Positions 1 through 6,707 are shown, numbered from the stretch's first letter. The stretch is DNA of 18,056 bases from Nitrospirae bacterium RBG_13_39_12 (GCA_001805125.1 MHEF01000171.1:3243-21298), one strand, 5' to 3'. Translations and numbers: made by a program. Notes: generated by a model not told the origin, from the sequence alone.

Positions 1-1259
1 TGGAAAGCCTTTCATCAATAAGGGCTGCCGGCAATGCCATTATTATTGTTGAACATGATGAGGATACAATAAGATTTGCTGACCATATTATAGATATGGG
101 ACCGGGTGCGGGTCTCAAAGGTGGCTGGATTGTTGCTTCTGGAAAACCTGAAGAAATCGAGGTGAACGAAAAATCTGTAACCGGGAGATATCTCAGTGGA
201 GCGGTGTCAATAGATTTGCCTTTTGCGAGAAGAAAGCCTAAAGATTTTATAACTGTAGTAGGGGCACAGGAGTTTAATCTTAAGGATATTGATGTTAATA
301 TTCCCACTGGAACCTTTACGTGCGTTACGGGTGTTTCGGGTTCAGGCAAAAGCACTCTTGTTCTTGAGATACTATACAAAGCATTATGCAGGAAGTTATA
401 TCGGAGCAGATTAATACCCGGAAGACATAAAGAAATTAAAGGAATAGAAAAGATAGACCGTGCAATATTTGTTGATCAATCACCATTAGGAAAGACACCA
501 AGATCCAATCCTGCAACTTATACTGGTGTGTTTACATACATCAGGGAACTGTTTGCACAGGTTCACGATTCAAGAATAAGGGGATATGCGCCTTCCAGGT
601 TCAGTTTCAACCTCACAGGCGGGAGGTGTGAATCATGCCGCGGAGACGGACTGATCAAGGTGGGGATGCATTTCCTGCCGGATGTATATATAGCCTGTGA
701 TATTTGTAAGGGAAAAAGATACAATAAAGAAACTCTCGATATAAAATATAGAGGGAAGAACATCTCGGATGTGCTTGAGATGACAGTGACCGAAGCACTT
801 CAATTTTTCTCTTCAATCCATTATGTTAGACAAAGACTGGAAGTGCTCGAAGACGTAGGGCTGGGTTATTTACAGTTGGGACAACCGGCTTCAACACTTT
901 CAGGTGGTGAGGCACAGAGGGTGAGACTATCAAAAGAACTTGGTAAAAAGTCAACGGGTAGCACACTCTATCTGCTTGATGAACCAACGACAGGGCTCCA
1001 TTTTGTTGATATCCAGAGACTGCTTAATGTGATTAACAGCCTGGTAGATTCGGGAAATACTGTTATTGTAATAGAGCACAATCTGGATGTGATAAAATCG
1101 TCAGACTATATTGTAGACCTTGGACCTGAAGGGGGAGATGACGGGGGTATGGTTATTGCAGAAGGTTCACCGGAAGAGGTCAGTATGAACCCTGATTCCT
1201 ATACGGGTAAATTCTTAAGAAATAAATTATCAAGGCTAAAACATGCGAGAGTAGCATGA
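1..1259 (+). CDS. uvrA: UvrA, excinuclease ABC subunit A (C-terminal part, 5' end outside window)
   Basis: UvrA is the ATP-driven damage-sensing subunit of nucleotide excision repair; it loads UvrB at lesions. The reading frame is open from the left edge (first full codon at 3), where an H-loop sequence VEHDEDT belongs to the first ATPase half, so the N-terminal part is missing. The second half is complete. It has Walker A GVSGSGKS near 330-353, a zinc module of two CX2C pairs (CESC near 627, CDIC near 693), the ABC signature LSGGEAQR near 897, Walker B LYLLDEPTTG near 964 and the H-loop IEHN near 1071. The stop overlaps the next start by four bases (ATGA), so translation of apbE is probably coupled. 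Family assignment is secure. A second uvrA copy elsewhere cannot be excluded. Confidence 0.97.
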   Translation, partial: ESLSSIRAAGNAIIIVEHDEDTIRFADHIIDMGPGAGLKGGWIVASGKPEEIEVNEKSVTGRYLSGAVSIDLPFARRKPKDFITVVGAQEFNLKDIDVNIPTGTFTCVTGVSGSGKSTLVLEILYKALCRKLYRSRLIPGRHKEIKGIEKIDRAIFVDQSPLGKTPRSNPATYTGVFTYIRELFAQVHDSRIRGYAPSRFSFNLTGGRCESCRGDGLIKVGMHFLPDVYIACDICKGKRYNKETLDIKYRGKNISDVLEMTVTEALQFFSSIHYVRQRLEVLEDVGLGYLQLGQPASTLSGGEAQRVRLSKELGKKSTGSTLYLLDEPTTGLHFVDIQRLLNVINSLVDSGNTVIVIEHNLDVIKSSDYIVDLGPEGGDDGGMVIAEGSPEEVSMNPDSYTGKFLRNKLSRLKHARVA

Positions 1260-2338
1260 TAAAAATAACCGAAAACCGAAAACCGAAAATCGAAATTAAC
1301 AAATTTCATTACATTATACATTCCGTGCATTATCTTTTGTTTCTTACTGCATACTGTTTACTGGTTTTTTTTCTATATTCCTGTACGTCCCATAAAGAAA
1401 AGATCTATAGAAAAAGTAAAATTGTGATGGACACTTTTGTTTCTATAACTGCTGTTTCTGATTCAAAAGCTGAGGCAGAAAAAGCGATAGATGCTGCATT
1501 TTACGAGATAGAAAGACTTGAAAAGCTGACAAATTTTTTTTCTGAAAATAGTGAATTGAACCAGATCAACAGGAATGCCGGTATTTCTGAGGTAAAGATA
1601 TCAACTGACATCTTGAATATTCTGGATAAAGCACTTTTTGTCTCGAAAAATACTGATGCGGAATTTGATGTGACTATTGGTCCTGTTTCAGCACTTTATG
1701 ATTTTTATAAAAATATAAAACCTGAAGAGATTGAAATAAAAGAAAAATTGCCTTTAGTAAACTACAAAGACTTGATTATTAACAAGAAAAAATCTACTGC
1801 ATTTTTAAGAAAAAAAGGGATGCTTATTGACCTCGGTGGCATAGCAAAAGGATATGCTGCGGATAAGGCAGAAGAGACGTTGGAAAAAAACGGGATAAGA
1901 TCGGGACTTGTTTCTATTGCAGGAGATATCAAGGCATTCGGACTTAAACCTGATAAAAGGCCATGGCAGATCGGTATAAGAAACCCAAGAGCGGAAGGGA
2001 AAGAAGATGATGTCATGACAATTGTAGAGTTGAGCGACATGGCTATATCAACTTCCGGAGACTATCAGCGCTTTTTCATATTCAATGGTAAAAGATACCA
2101 CCATCTGCTTTCTCCGAAGACCGGCTATCCTGCCGGGAGGTGTCAGGGTGTAAGTGTTATAGCAAAAGAAGGTGTTTCCGCAGATGCATTCGCAACAGGG
2201 GTTTTCATTCTTGGTCATGAGAAAGGTATGAAAGTTCTCGAAAAGATGGGATTTGAAGGGTTGATAGTAGATAATCAGGGTAAGGTTTATACGACACAAG
2301 GCATCAGAGGAAAGGTTGAGTTTAAACAGCGTTCTTAA
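1256..2338 (+). CDS. apbE: FAD:protein FMN transferase (ApbE family), predicted lipoprotein
   Basis: ApbE enzymes use FAD to attach FMN covalently to Thr/Ser of exported flavoproteins, acting outside the cytoplasmic membrane. The 360-residue protein has ApbE hallmarks in order: MDTFVSI near residue 58, GGIAKGYAADKA near 195, AGDIKAFG near 223, AISTSGDY near 262, HHLLSPKTGYP near 278 and DAFATG near 311. A hydrophobic stretch (about 26-40) ends in a lipobox, LYSC, with Cys43 as the likely lipidated residue. The 25-residue polar leader before it is unusually long and is encoded by short tandem repeats (1269-1297). GTG at 1325 would give a normal 20-residue signal peptide, so the start is uncertain; 1256 is kept because of the ATGA overlap with uvrA. 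The gene overlaps the next by 23 bases. No FMN-acceptor protein is in the window. Confidence 0.93.
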   Translation: MIKITENRKPKIEINKFHYIIHSVHYLLFLTAYCLLVFFLYSCTSHKEKIYRKSKIVMDTFVSITAVSDSKAEAEKAIDAAFYEIERLEKLTNFFSENSELNQINRNAGISEVKISTDILNILDKALFVSKNTDAEFDVTIGPVSALYDFYKNIKPEEIEIKEKLPLVNYKDLIINKKKSTAFLRKKGMLIDLGGIAKGYAADKAEETLEKNGIRSGLVSIAGDIKAFGLKPDKRPWQIGIRNPRAEGKEDDVMTIVELSDMAISTSGDYQRFFIFNGKRYHHLLSPKTGYPAGRCQGVSVIAKEGVSADAFATGVFILGHEKGMKVLEKMGFEGLIVDNQGKVYTTQGIRGKVEFKQRS

Positions 2339-2708
2339 AAGTACAACAATAGCTGACAAAATTCTTTTGGCTTTACTCATACTGGTGTCTTTGTCAGGAA
2401 TCGTATTTGTCAAAGAATTACTACCCGAAGCTAAAAGAGTGATGATAGAAGTTAATGGGCATCCTGTTTATATACTGCCAAAAGACAAAGACAGGACTGT
2501 TTCAGTCGAAGGTCCTGAGGGCGTTACTGTTATTGAGATAAAAGATCAAAGGGTACGGGTAACGGAATCTCCATGCCATAACAAACTGTGTATCAGGCAG
2601 GGATGGATAGAAAGCGGAGCAATAGTATGCATCCCAAACAGGGTTGTTGTAACTATAAGCAATCACGAAGATGAATCAAACAAGATAGTTGATGCAATTA
2701 CAGGATAA
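2316..2708 (+). CDS. NusG domain II-containing membrane-anchored protein (EetA-like)
   Basis: The 130-residue protein has one N-terminal transmembrane segment (about 16-32) followed by a small domain outside the membrane. That domain ends in a conserved-looking cysteine core: Cys87 and Cys92 in SPCHNKLC, then Cys105 in IVCIPN, typical of the stand-alone NusG domain II family. It is not the transcription factor NusG. The start is TTG at 2316, supported by AGAGG at 2306-2310 with 5-nt spacing and because the next ATG (codon 43) would remove the membrane anchor. It overlaps apbE by 23 bases and the following gene by 17, so all three are probably translated together. From memory, NusG-II plus Gx proteins correspond to EetA/EetB of Gram-positive flavin-based electron transfer loci. 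The biochemical role is not established. Confidence 0.85.
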   Translation: MSLNSVLKSTTIADKILLALLILVSLSGIVFVKELLPEAKRVMIEVNGHPVYILPKDKDRTVSVEGPEGVTVIEIKDQRVRVTESPCHNKLCIRQGWIESGAIVCIPNRVVVTISNHEDESNKIVDAITG

Positions 2709-3219
2709 ATACCGGATAGCCCTGCTCTCTGCCTATGCATTGGCTCTTCACGGTTTTGAGAGTCTGTTCCCGACACCGGTCCCGTGGCTGAGACTTGGAC
2801 TTGCGAATATTATTACCCTCACAGCACTGGTTCTCTACGGCATCCGTGTTGCAATAACAGTCACTTTAATACGGGTTATCCTTTCGTCGTTGTTCACAGG
2901 TACGTTTCTGGGGCCTGCTTTTATTTTGAGCCTCGGAGGAGGTGTTACAAGCACTCTTGCCATGGGCATTGTACTGTCCATAACACCAAGGTTGTTCAGC
3001 ATTATAGGTCTGAGCCTTATTGGTGCATTGTTCCATAATATTGCCCAGTTAATTCTTGCATACCTTTTATTTATACAGAGGATTGAAGCAATACTTTTGA
3101 TTAGCCCTATAATTATTTTTTTAGGCTCGGTTACCGGAACTGTTAACGGTATTGTCTCGGATCTGCTGATTAAAAACTTGAAAAAAGGTGATAAAAAGAT
3201 ACAGAATGTGAACAAATGA
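2692..3219 (+). CDS. Gx transporter family / heptaprenyl diphosphate synthase component I-like membrane protein (EetB-like)
   Basis: This is a 175-residue, very hydrophobic protein with about five membrane segments. The N-terminal signature PTPVPWLRLGLANI and the later FTGTFLGPAFILSLGGG are typical of the family annotated either as 'Gx transporter' or 'heptaprenyl diphosphate synthase component I'. The fold resembles substrate-binding components of ECF-type importers, and the substrate is unknown. ATG at 2692 is preferred over an adjacent in-frame TTG at 2689. The gene overlaps its NusG-II neighbour by 17 bases, which fits the usual pairing of these two families. Its stop TGA overlaps an ATG (ATGA at 3216-3219) that opens only a 12-codon frame. 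I cannot tell from sequence whether it transports a quinone or flavin precursor or does something else. Confidence 0.84.
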   Translation: MQLQDKYRIALLSAYALALHGFESLFPTPVPWLRLGLANIITLTALVLYGIRVAITVTLIRVILSSLFTGTFLGPAFILSLGGGVTSTLAMGIVLSITPRLFSIIGLSLIGALFHNIAQLILAYLLFIQRIEAILLISPIIIFLGSVTGTVNGIVSDLLIKNLKKGDKKIQNVNK

Positions 3220-3312
3220 AATTAGTAAACCCCCTGCATCCATCTCTTTTTTAAAGTCGGTGCAACTCGCAACCGAAAAGTGGGGCAGGTGAGATTATTA
3301 AAAATCAGATAA
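3216..3312 (+). pseudogene. Possible decayed short ORF between Gx gene and yacG
   Basis: An ATG overlaps the stop of the Gx gene (ATGA) and opens a 12-codon frame that ends in TAA right after a run of six T. Skipping one base in the T run lets the frame continue for 19 more codons (reading KVGATRNRKVGQV...) to a stop at 3310-3312, next to yacG. This could be a small gene broken by a one-base change, or plain intergenic sequence. I do not recognise the peptide. Confidence 0.15.
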
Positions 3313-3327
3313 TTAAAGGCATTTAAA

Positions 3328-3507
3328 GTGAAGATCATATGTCCGATTTGCAGGAGTAAAACAACATGGGAGGAAAATCCCTGGAGGCCATTTTGTTCCG
3401 AGAGATGCAAGCTTGTTGATCTCGGAAAATGGGTATCAGAAGAATATAAAATTCCTGTTAAGGTTGAAGGGGAAAAAGAAGGGCAAGAGGAAATAGAGGG
3501 AGAGTGA
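3328..3507 (+). CDS. yacG: YacG, DNA gyrase inhibitor-type zinc protein
   Basis: This 59-residue protein matches the YacG family along its whole length. A first zinc pair, Cys5 and Cys8 (CPIC), is followed by NPWRPFCSERCK, which supplies Cys23 and Cys27, then DLGKWVSEEYKIP and an acidic tail. In E. coli YacG binds GyrB and inhibits gyrase in vitro; the same role here is by homology. The start is GTG at 3328: an in-frame stop lies at 3310-3312 and no other start codon falls between. AAAGG at 3315-3319 sits 8 nt upstream. It lies between the Gx gene and dapB on the same strand, 108 nt after the former, and may be co-transcribed with it. Confidence 0.9.
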   Translation: MKIICPICRSKTTWEENPWRPFCSERCKLVDLGKWVSEEYKIPVKVEGEKEGQEEIEGE

Positions 3508-3559
3508 CATGTTGTTAGTGGTAACTTATTTGTGTTAGTCTAATTCGCTGAGGAGAACT

Positions 3560-3589
3560 GGCAGGCCTTTTTTAGCACATCTGCCTGCT
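3560..3589 (+). other. Imperfect inverted repeat upstream of dapB
   Basis: GCAGGC (3561-3566) and GCCTGC (3583-3588) can pair across a 16-nt loop. A second small dyad, TCCCC (3623-3627) with GGGGA (3637-3641), lies just before the dapB ribosome binding site. Neither is followed by a clear T run in transcription direction, so neither is a confident terminator. They are the only structure I see between yacG and dapB. Confidence 0.2.
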
Positions 3590-3659
3590 CCAAAAAGTTT
3601 ACAACATTTAACTTATTACAAATCCCCGGTTAGTAAGGGGAAAAGGGACAGGAGGGGTT

Positions 3660-4463
3660 ATGATCAGGATAGCAGTTGCAGGTGCAGCAGGCAGGATGGG
3701 AAGCAGGATTACTGCTCTCTCAAAAGAACATAAAGAACTGCAATTAGCAGGAGCTTTTGAGAGAAAGGGACATAAAGATATAGGCAAAGACATAGGGGGG
3801 ATAGTAGGCATTGGAGATACAGGAATAAAACTGGCAGACAGTCTCGAATCAATTATCGACAATGTTGATTTAGTTATTTCTTTTACTACAGTCGAGGCAT
3901 CGAAAGAACATCTGAAAATTGCATCATCTAAAGGTAAAGCCATGGTTATCGGAACAACTGGTTTTACAAAGGATGATTTAAAGGAAGTCGCCAAGCTTAC
4001 TAAGAAAATCCCGTGTGTAATGGCATCCAATATGAGCATGGGTGTAAACCTTCTTTTGAAGGTATTACAGGATATTGCAAGAGTACTTGGTGACGCTTAC
4101 GACGTCGAGATTATCGAGGCACACCATAAAATGAAAAAAGATGCTCCGAGTGGAACTGCACTGAAGATGGCACAGGTTATTGCAGATGCGCTGAAAAGGG
4201 ATCTTGATAAGGTTGCAGTATATGCGAGAAAGGGAATAATCGGCGAAAGGACACAGAAAGAAATCGGAATTCAGACCATACGGGCAGGTGACATAGTAGG
4301 AGAACATACAGTAATGTTTGGAGGCCTTGGAGAAAGGATTGAAGTTACCCATAAAGTGTCAAGCAGGGATACATTTGCAAGGGGGGCTTTAAGAGCGGCT
4401 AAGTGGGTGGTAGGGAAACCCGCAGGATTGTATGATATGCAGGATGTGCTGGGGCTGAAATAA
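3660..4463 (+). CDS. dapB: 4-hydroxy-tetrahydrodipicolinate reductase
   Basis: DapB catalyses the NAD(P)H-dependent second committed step of the diaminopimelate/lysine pathway, feeding peptidoglycan and protein synthesis in the cytoplasm. The 267-residue length is normal. The N-terminal nucleotide-binding loop VAGAAGRMG (residues 6-14), GTTGF near 99-103 and ASNMSMGVN near 121-129 are present. The active-site segment EAHHKMKKDAPSGTA carries His155/His156 and Lys159, followed by substrate-binding GTA. A strong ribosome binding site, AGGAGGGG at 3650-3657, supports the ATG at 3660. No other dap gene is adjacent. The 152-nt gap after yacG suggests it may have its own promoter, but none stands out. 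Confidence 0.97.
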   Translation: MIRIAVAGAAGRMGSRITALSKEHKELQLAGAFERKGHKDIGKDIGGIVGIGDTGIKLADSLESIIDNVDLVISFTTVEASKEHLKIASSKGKAMVIGTTGFTKDDLKEVAKLTKKIPCVMASNMSMGVNLLLKVLQDIARVLGDAYDVEIIEAHHKMKKDAPSGTALKMAQVIADALKRDLDKVAVYARKGIIGERTQKEIGIQTIRAGDIVGEHTVMFGGLGERIEVTHKVSSRDTFARGALRAAKWVVGKPAGLYDMQDVLGLK

Positions 4464-4486
4464 AATTGCCGGTTTAGAAGTTCAGA

Positions 4487-4667
4487 TTAACCCGAATAAT
4501 GCAGACATTGCTCATAAATTTATTTAACTCGATGAGGTATCGAAATTATTTTTATTTGTTTTATGGATAAAAATATTAGTTATACCATTAGTTAAAGGTA
4601 CACTAAGGTATCGAAAAATTAATTTCTTCTCAACATCTGCATTATTCAATTGCATTATTCGGGTTAA
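4487..4667. mobile_element. Candidate MITE with 13-bp terminal inverted repeats and TTAA flanks
   Basis: The left end CCCGAATAATGCA (4491-4503) and right end TGCATTATTCGGG (4651-4663) are perfect inverted repeats. Each is bordered outside by TTAA (4487-4490 and 4664-4667), as expected for a duplicated TTAA target. The element would be 173 bp, without coding capacity and more A+T-rich than neighbouring genes. Near the right end TGCATTATTC is repeated directly (4638-4647 and 4651-4660). An 11-bp direct repeat, AGGTATCGAAA, lies inside (4535-4545, 4606-4616). Family knowledge: TTAA targets are typical of piggyBac and reported for some IS1380-type elements, so a non-autonomous relative is a reasonable guess. 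Only one copy is in the window, so mobility is not shown. Confidence 0.55.
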
Positions 4668-4962
4668 TAAGCTGCGGAATGCTTACAAGATCACTATTGG
4701 TTTTTAGGACTTAACGCTATCTTTGAGAGGATTTCTTCGAACATAGCCAGGATTTGACCTGTCAGATGGTTGCAGGTATTTTGCTGCTTTCTTCATCAAA
4801 TGTGAAAGGCGCATCCTTTTCATGGGATGCGCATAACACTTACGAACAAACAAATTCAAGCGTCATGAACTAATGAGGATTTATAAAAATATTCACATAA
4901 CGCCTGCGCTCACTGGGAGCGACTTGTAAGTGGTGATTTGTTGTGCTATCAAGTCCTGTTAC
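4668..4962. other. Non-coding stretch between the MITE-like element and the RusA-like gene
   Basis: I find no convincing gene here. On the minus strand there are only frames of about 30-40 codons. It contains a perfect 8-bp stem with an 8-nt loop (GCGCATCC 4809-4816, GGATGCGC 4825-4832) and a smaller dyad, CGCTC/GAGCG (4907-4911, 4917-4921). Loosely palindromic blocks follow, such as CACTTAC and GTAAGTG. The 8-bp hairpin could end minus-strand transcription from the RusA-like gene, but it is followed by only a weak T-rich tract (CCTTTCACATTT). Confidence 0.4.
4809..4832 (-). terminator. Possible terminator hairpin for the RusA-like gene
   Basis: A perfect 8-bp G+C-rich stem encloses an 8-nt loop about 130 nt past the stop of the minus-strand gene at 4963. 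In that direction it is followed by a mixed C/T tract rather than a clean T run, so this is a weak call. Confidence 0.25.
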
Positions 4963-5523
4963 TCAAATACCCAAAGCAAAGTAGTCCATTGTTGGTCTTG
5001 TTGTCTTTGTAGACACATGAATTAACAATACCACTTCTAATTTGCTTTCTACGAGCTCCAATAATCTATCTGTCTTTATAGATAAGTTTGCAATTAGATT
5101 GTCGTCTTCGAGTAAACAAAAAAATGGAGTTTCATCTTTAGAGAATGAAATTTTGTTTGGGAGTTCAGACTTATTTTTTGGAATTCGAAGAGCATCGAAA
5201 AGAGTTTTTAGTCTATTATCAATATCACCCGATTTAGTAACTATTGCCCCAGGCTCTTCAGGGCGCAACATTGTGATGCTGATATCTGTGATAAGATTAA
5301 CTTTTTCATTTACCAAGGGGACAAAAGTATGTCCAGCAACATTTCTCAAGAAAGGCTGATCATCGGGCAAATAGCTTCTGTCGAGCATTTTTTTATAATC
5401 AGTAAGAGGCTTTTGTTTCCATAAAACCTTGAGTTGACAGTGCAGATACCTTCTAATGTCATGTTTGTCTTGAACGCTTCCGTTCCCTTTCAGTTTGCCA
5501 CGGTAATAAAGATGGAATTCCAT
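4963..5523 (-). CDS. RusA-like endodeoxyribonuclease (Holliday junction resolvase family)
   Basis: RusA enzymes are small dimeric Mg-dependent nucleases that cut Holliday junctions. This 186-residue protein carries the family's key acidic pattern: GDIDNRLKTLFDAL (Asp100 and Asp102, with Asn103 and Asp110) and later LLEDDNLI (Asp140/Asp141), matching the DxDN...DD arrangement with catalytic aspartates. It is longer than E. coli RusA (about 120 residues), mainly through a 90-residue N-terminal part starting EFHLYYRGKLKGNG and a lysine-rich segment between the motifs. The ATG at 5523 has a weak AAGAAG about 9 nt upstream. It stands alone between two repeat-bearing intergenic regions, with no phage genes beside it, and may have arrived by transfer. 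Assignment rests on motifs only. Confidence 0.6.
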   Translation of the reverse strand: MEFHLYYRGKLKGNGSVQDKHDIRRYLHCQLKVLWKQKPLTDYKKMLDRSYLPDDQPFLRNVAGHTFVPLVNEKVNLITDISITMLRPEEPGAIVTKSGDIDNRLKTLFDALRIPKNKSELPNKISFSKDETPFFCLLEDDNLIANLSIKTDRLLELVESKLEVVLLIHVSTKTTRPTMDYFALGI

Positions 5524-5713
5524 GTTATATCTTCTTTATGTATCAATTATTGATTGAAATATACAGGTTCTGTAAGTGTTTTTCAAGCGTGCCTCTCAGG
5601 AAGATGGCAACATGGGCAAAAAACTTTTAAAGTAACCCTTTCTATGTAAAAAATTAATCGAAACATAATGTGACGTATCAGTAATATCTAACACTATGTT
5701 GAACAAATAAATT
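5524..5713. other. AT-rich intergenic stretch upstream of the RusA-like gene
   Basis: This is the 5' side of the minus-strand RusA-like gene and presumably holds its promoter. I see no reading frame of note and no strong promoter match. Together with the repeat that follows (5714-5939) and a short tail to 5993 it makes up a 470-nt gene-free interval. Confidence 0.4.
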
Positions 5714-5939
5714 TAATAAATATTACACCATGCGGTTTCTGCCGCAGTTCCTTATTTCTGTCATTCTGGCTCTTGTCCTTGCTTGTCAAGGATCAGTCCA
5801 GAATCTTTCTTGCGATCCCGAACAATCGAAAGGATTCTCTCCTCGGCGAGTCGCTGAGGCAACCCGACAAGCGGGAATGACACTGAAAACAAATATTCAA
5901 TTTTAGACGCCCTGCGGTCTCTGCCGCAAGGTCTTCACA
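5714..5939. repeat. Hairpin-rich dispersed repeat, copy 1
   Basis: This segment recurs at 14050-14252 in the same orientation, with about eight substitutions by eye and one 23-nt insertion here. It starts at TAATAAATATTACA and ends at GGTCTTCACA. Both ends carry the same small hairpin, TGCGG-N6-CCGCA. Between them are an ATTCTGG/CCAGAAT stem, a CCTCGGCGA/TCGCTGAGG stem with one G-T pair, and a CCCG-ACAAG-CGGG stem. The extra 23 nt adds its own stem, TCCTTG/CAAGGA, inside the loop of the ATTCTGG stem. It lies downstream of the mfd-TPR operon and upstream of the RusA-like gene. One frame reads like the NPEQSEG...VAEATRQAGMT peptide often mis-called as protein, which suggests a repeat family present in other genomes. 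Confidence 0.88.
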
Positions 5940-5993
5940 ATCCGGATGGTGTGAATTAACATATCAACTTGTCTTTTAGATGGAAAGGTTCGT

Positions 5994-6704
5994 TCAGTAT
6001 TTCAGGATATCAAGATAATCGGCGATGTCTTTTTCTTCTTTGCCTTTTGCGATTATTTTTCTATTTAATAGGTCTTCTGTCGCTTTATCCTTGTTACCTT
6101 TATAAAGTGGATCGAGTTCTACTGCACGGGTGATTGCAGTGGCTGCGTCGCCATATTGGCCCTTTGCATTGTAACAGAGCGCAAGCCCGTAATATGAAGG
6201 GTAAAAGTTATTCACCCGTCGTATCGCTGCTTTATAAGCATCAATGGAGTCATCATAGAGGCCAAGCCTGTAATATGCCCGGCCAAGATTGTCATATGCT
6301 TTTTCAGGAGACTGATACATGGGGTTAGAAGATGCGGTTATAAAATAGTCTATTGCCTCGTCAAGCATACCAGCTTTTTCGTATGCAACCCCCATATTAT
6401 TGTAAGCTTCTGCAAAATTCGGATCTATTTGTATTGCTTTTCCAAAGTATCCAACAGCTGTTTGGATGTCTTCAAAATTCAAAAGATGGATTATTCCAAT
6501 CGCATTCAGAACTTTTTTATCATATGGATTAAGCTCAAGTGCCTTCTGGAACTCGATATAAGCCATCTGGGGCTTATCCCCATTATAATAAGAGAGCCCC
6601 ATCTGATAATGGGCAGTTGCTTTTTGAATCTCCTCTGGTGTAGCAGTGGATGCACATGAGGTAAAAAATAATATAACGAAAATAAGAATAAATCTGATCT
6701 TCAT
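5994..6704 (-). CDS. TPR-repeat lipoprotein, PilW/PilF-like
   Basis: The 236-residue protein begins with a short signal peptide and a lipoprotein site (FFTSC, Cys17), so it is probably anchored to the outer membrane. At least five tetratricopeptide repeats follow between about residues 30 and 205, for example AYIEFQKALELNPYD, AVGYFGKAIQIDPNFAEAYNNMG and AYDNLGRAYYRLGLYDDSIDAY. Size, lipobox and repeat layout match the PilW/PilF family, which helps assemble type IV pilus secretins, but no pilus genes are nearby, so the function is inferred. It starts 3 nt after the mfd stop. Its ribosome binding site, GAGGAG, lies in the last codons of mfd, so the two form one transcription unit. Confidence 0.8.
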   Translation of the reverse strand: MKIRFILIFVILFFTSCASTATPEEIQKATAHYQMGLSYYNGDKPQMAYIEFQKALELNPYDKKVLNAIGIIHLLNFEDIQTAVGYFGKAIQIDPNFAEAYNNMGVAYEKAGMLDEAIDYFITASSNPMYQSPEKAYDNLGRAYYRLGLYDDSIDAYKAAIRRVNNFYPSYYGLALCYNAKGQYGDAATAITRAVELDPLYKGNKDKATEDLLNRKIIAKGKEEKDIADYLDILKY

Positions 6705-6707
6705 CTC

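Noticed and set aside
2048..2413. Long antisense frame opposite apbE and the NusG-II gene
   Set aside because: It is a shadow of two genes with clear family motifs and has no recognisable domain or ribosome binding site.
4669..4806. Minus-strand fragments of about 30 codons (for example ...LTGQILAMFEEILSKIA...) that could be a transposase remnant
   Set aside because: Too short, in competing frames, and not recognisable as a particular transposase.
4829..4949. Integron attC-like motifs (GCATAAC, ACATAACGCCTGC, GTTGTGC) downstream of the RusA-like gene
   Set aside because: The core-like ends do not obey the RYYYAAC/GTTRRRY pattern well, and the inner boxes that should pair are at unequal distances from the ends. 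There is no integrase or cassette array.
5714..5939. Terminal hairpins of the repeat as an ordinary rho-independent terminator for the mfd-TPR operon
   Set aside because: The stem is G+C-rich but no T run follows in either direction, and the same hairpin occurs at both ends and in the other copy.
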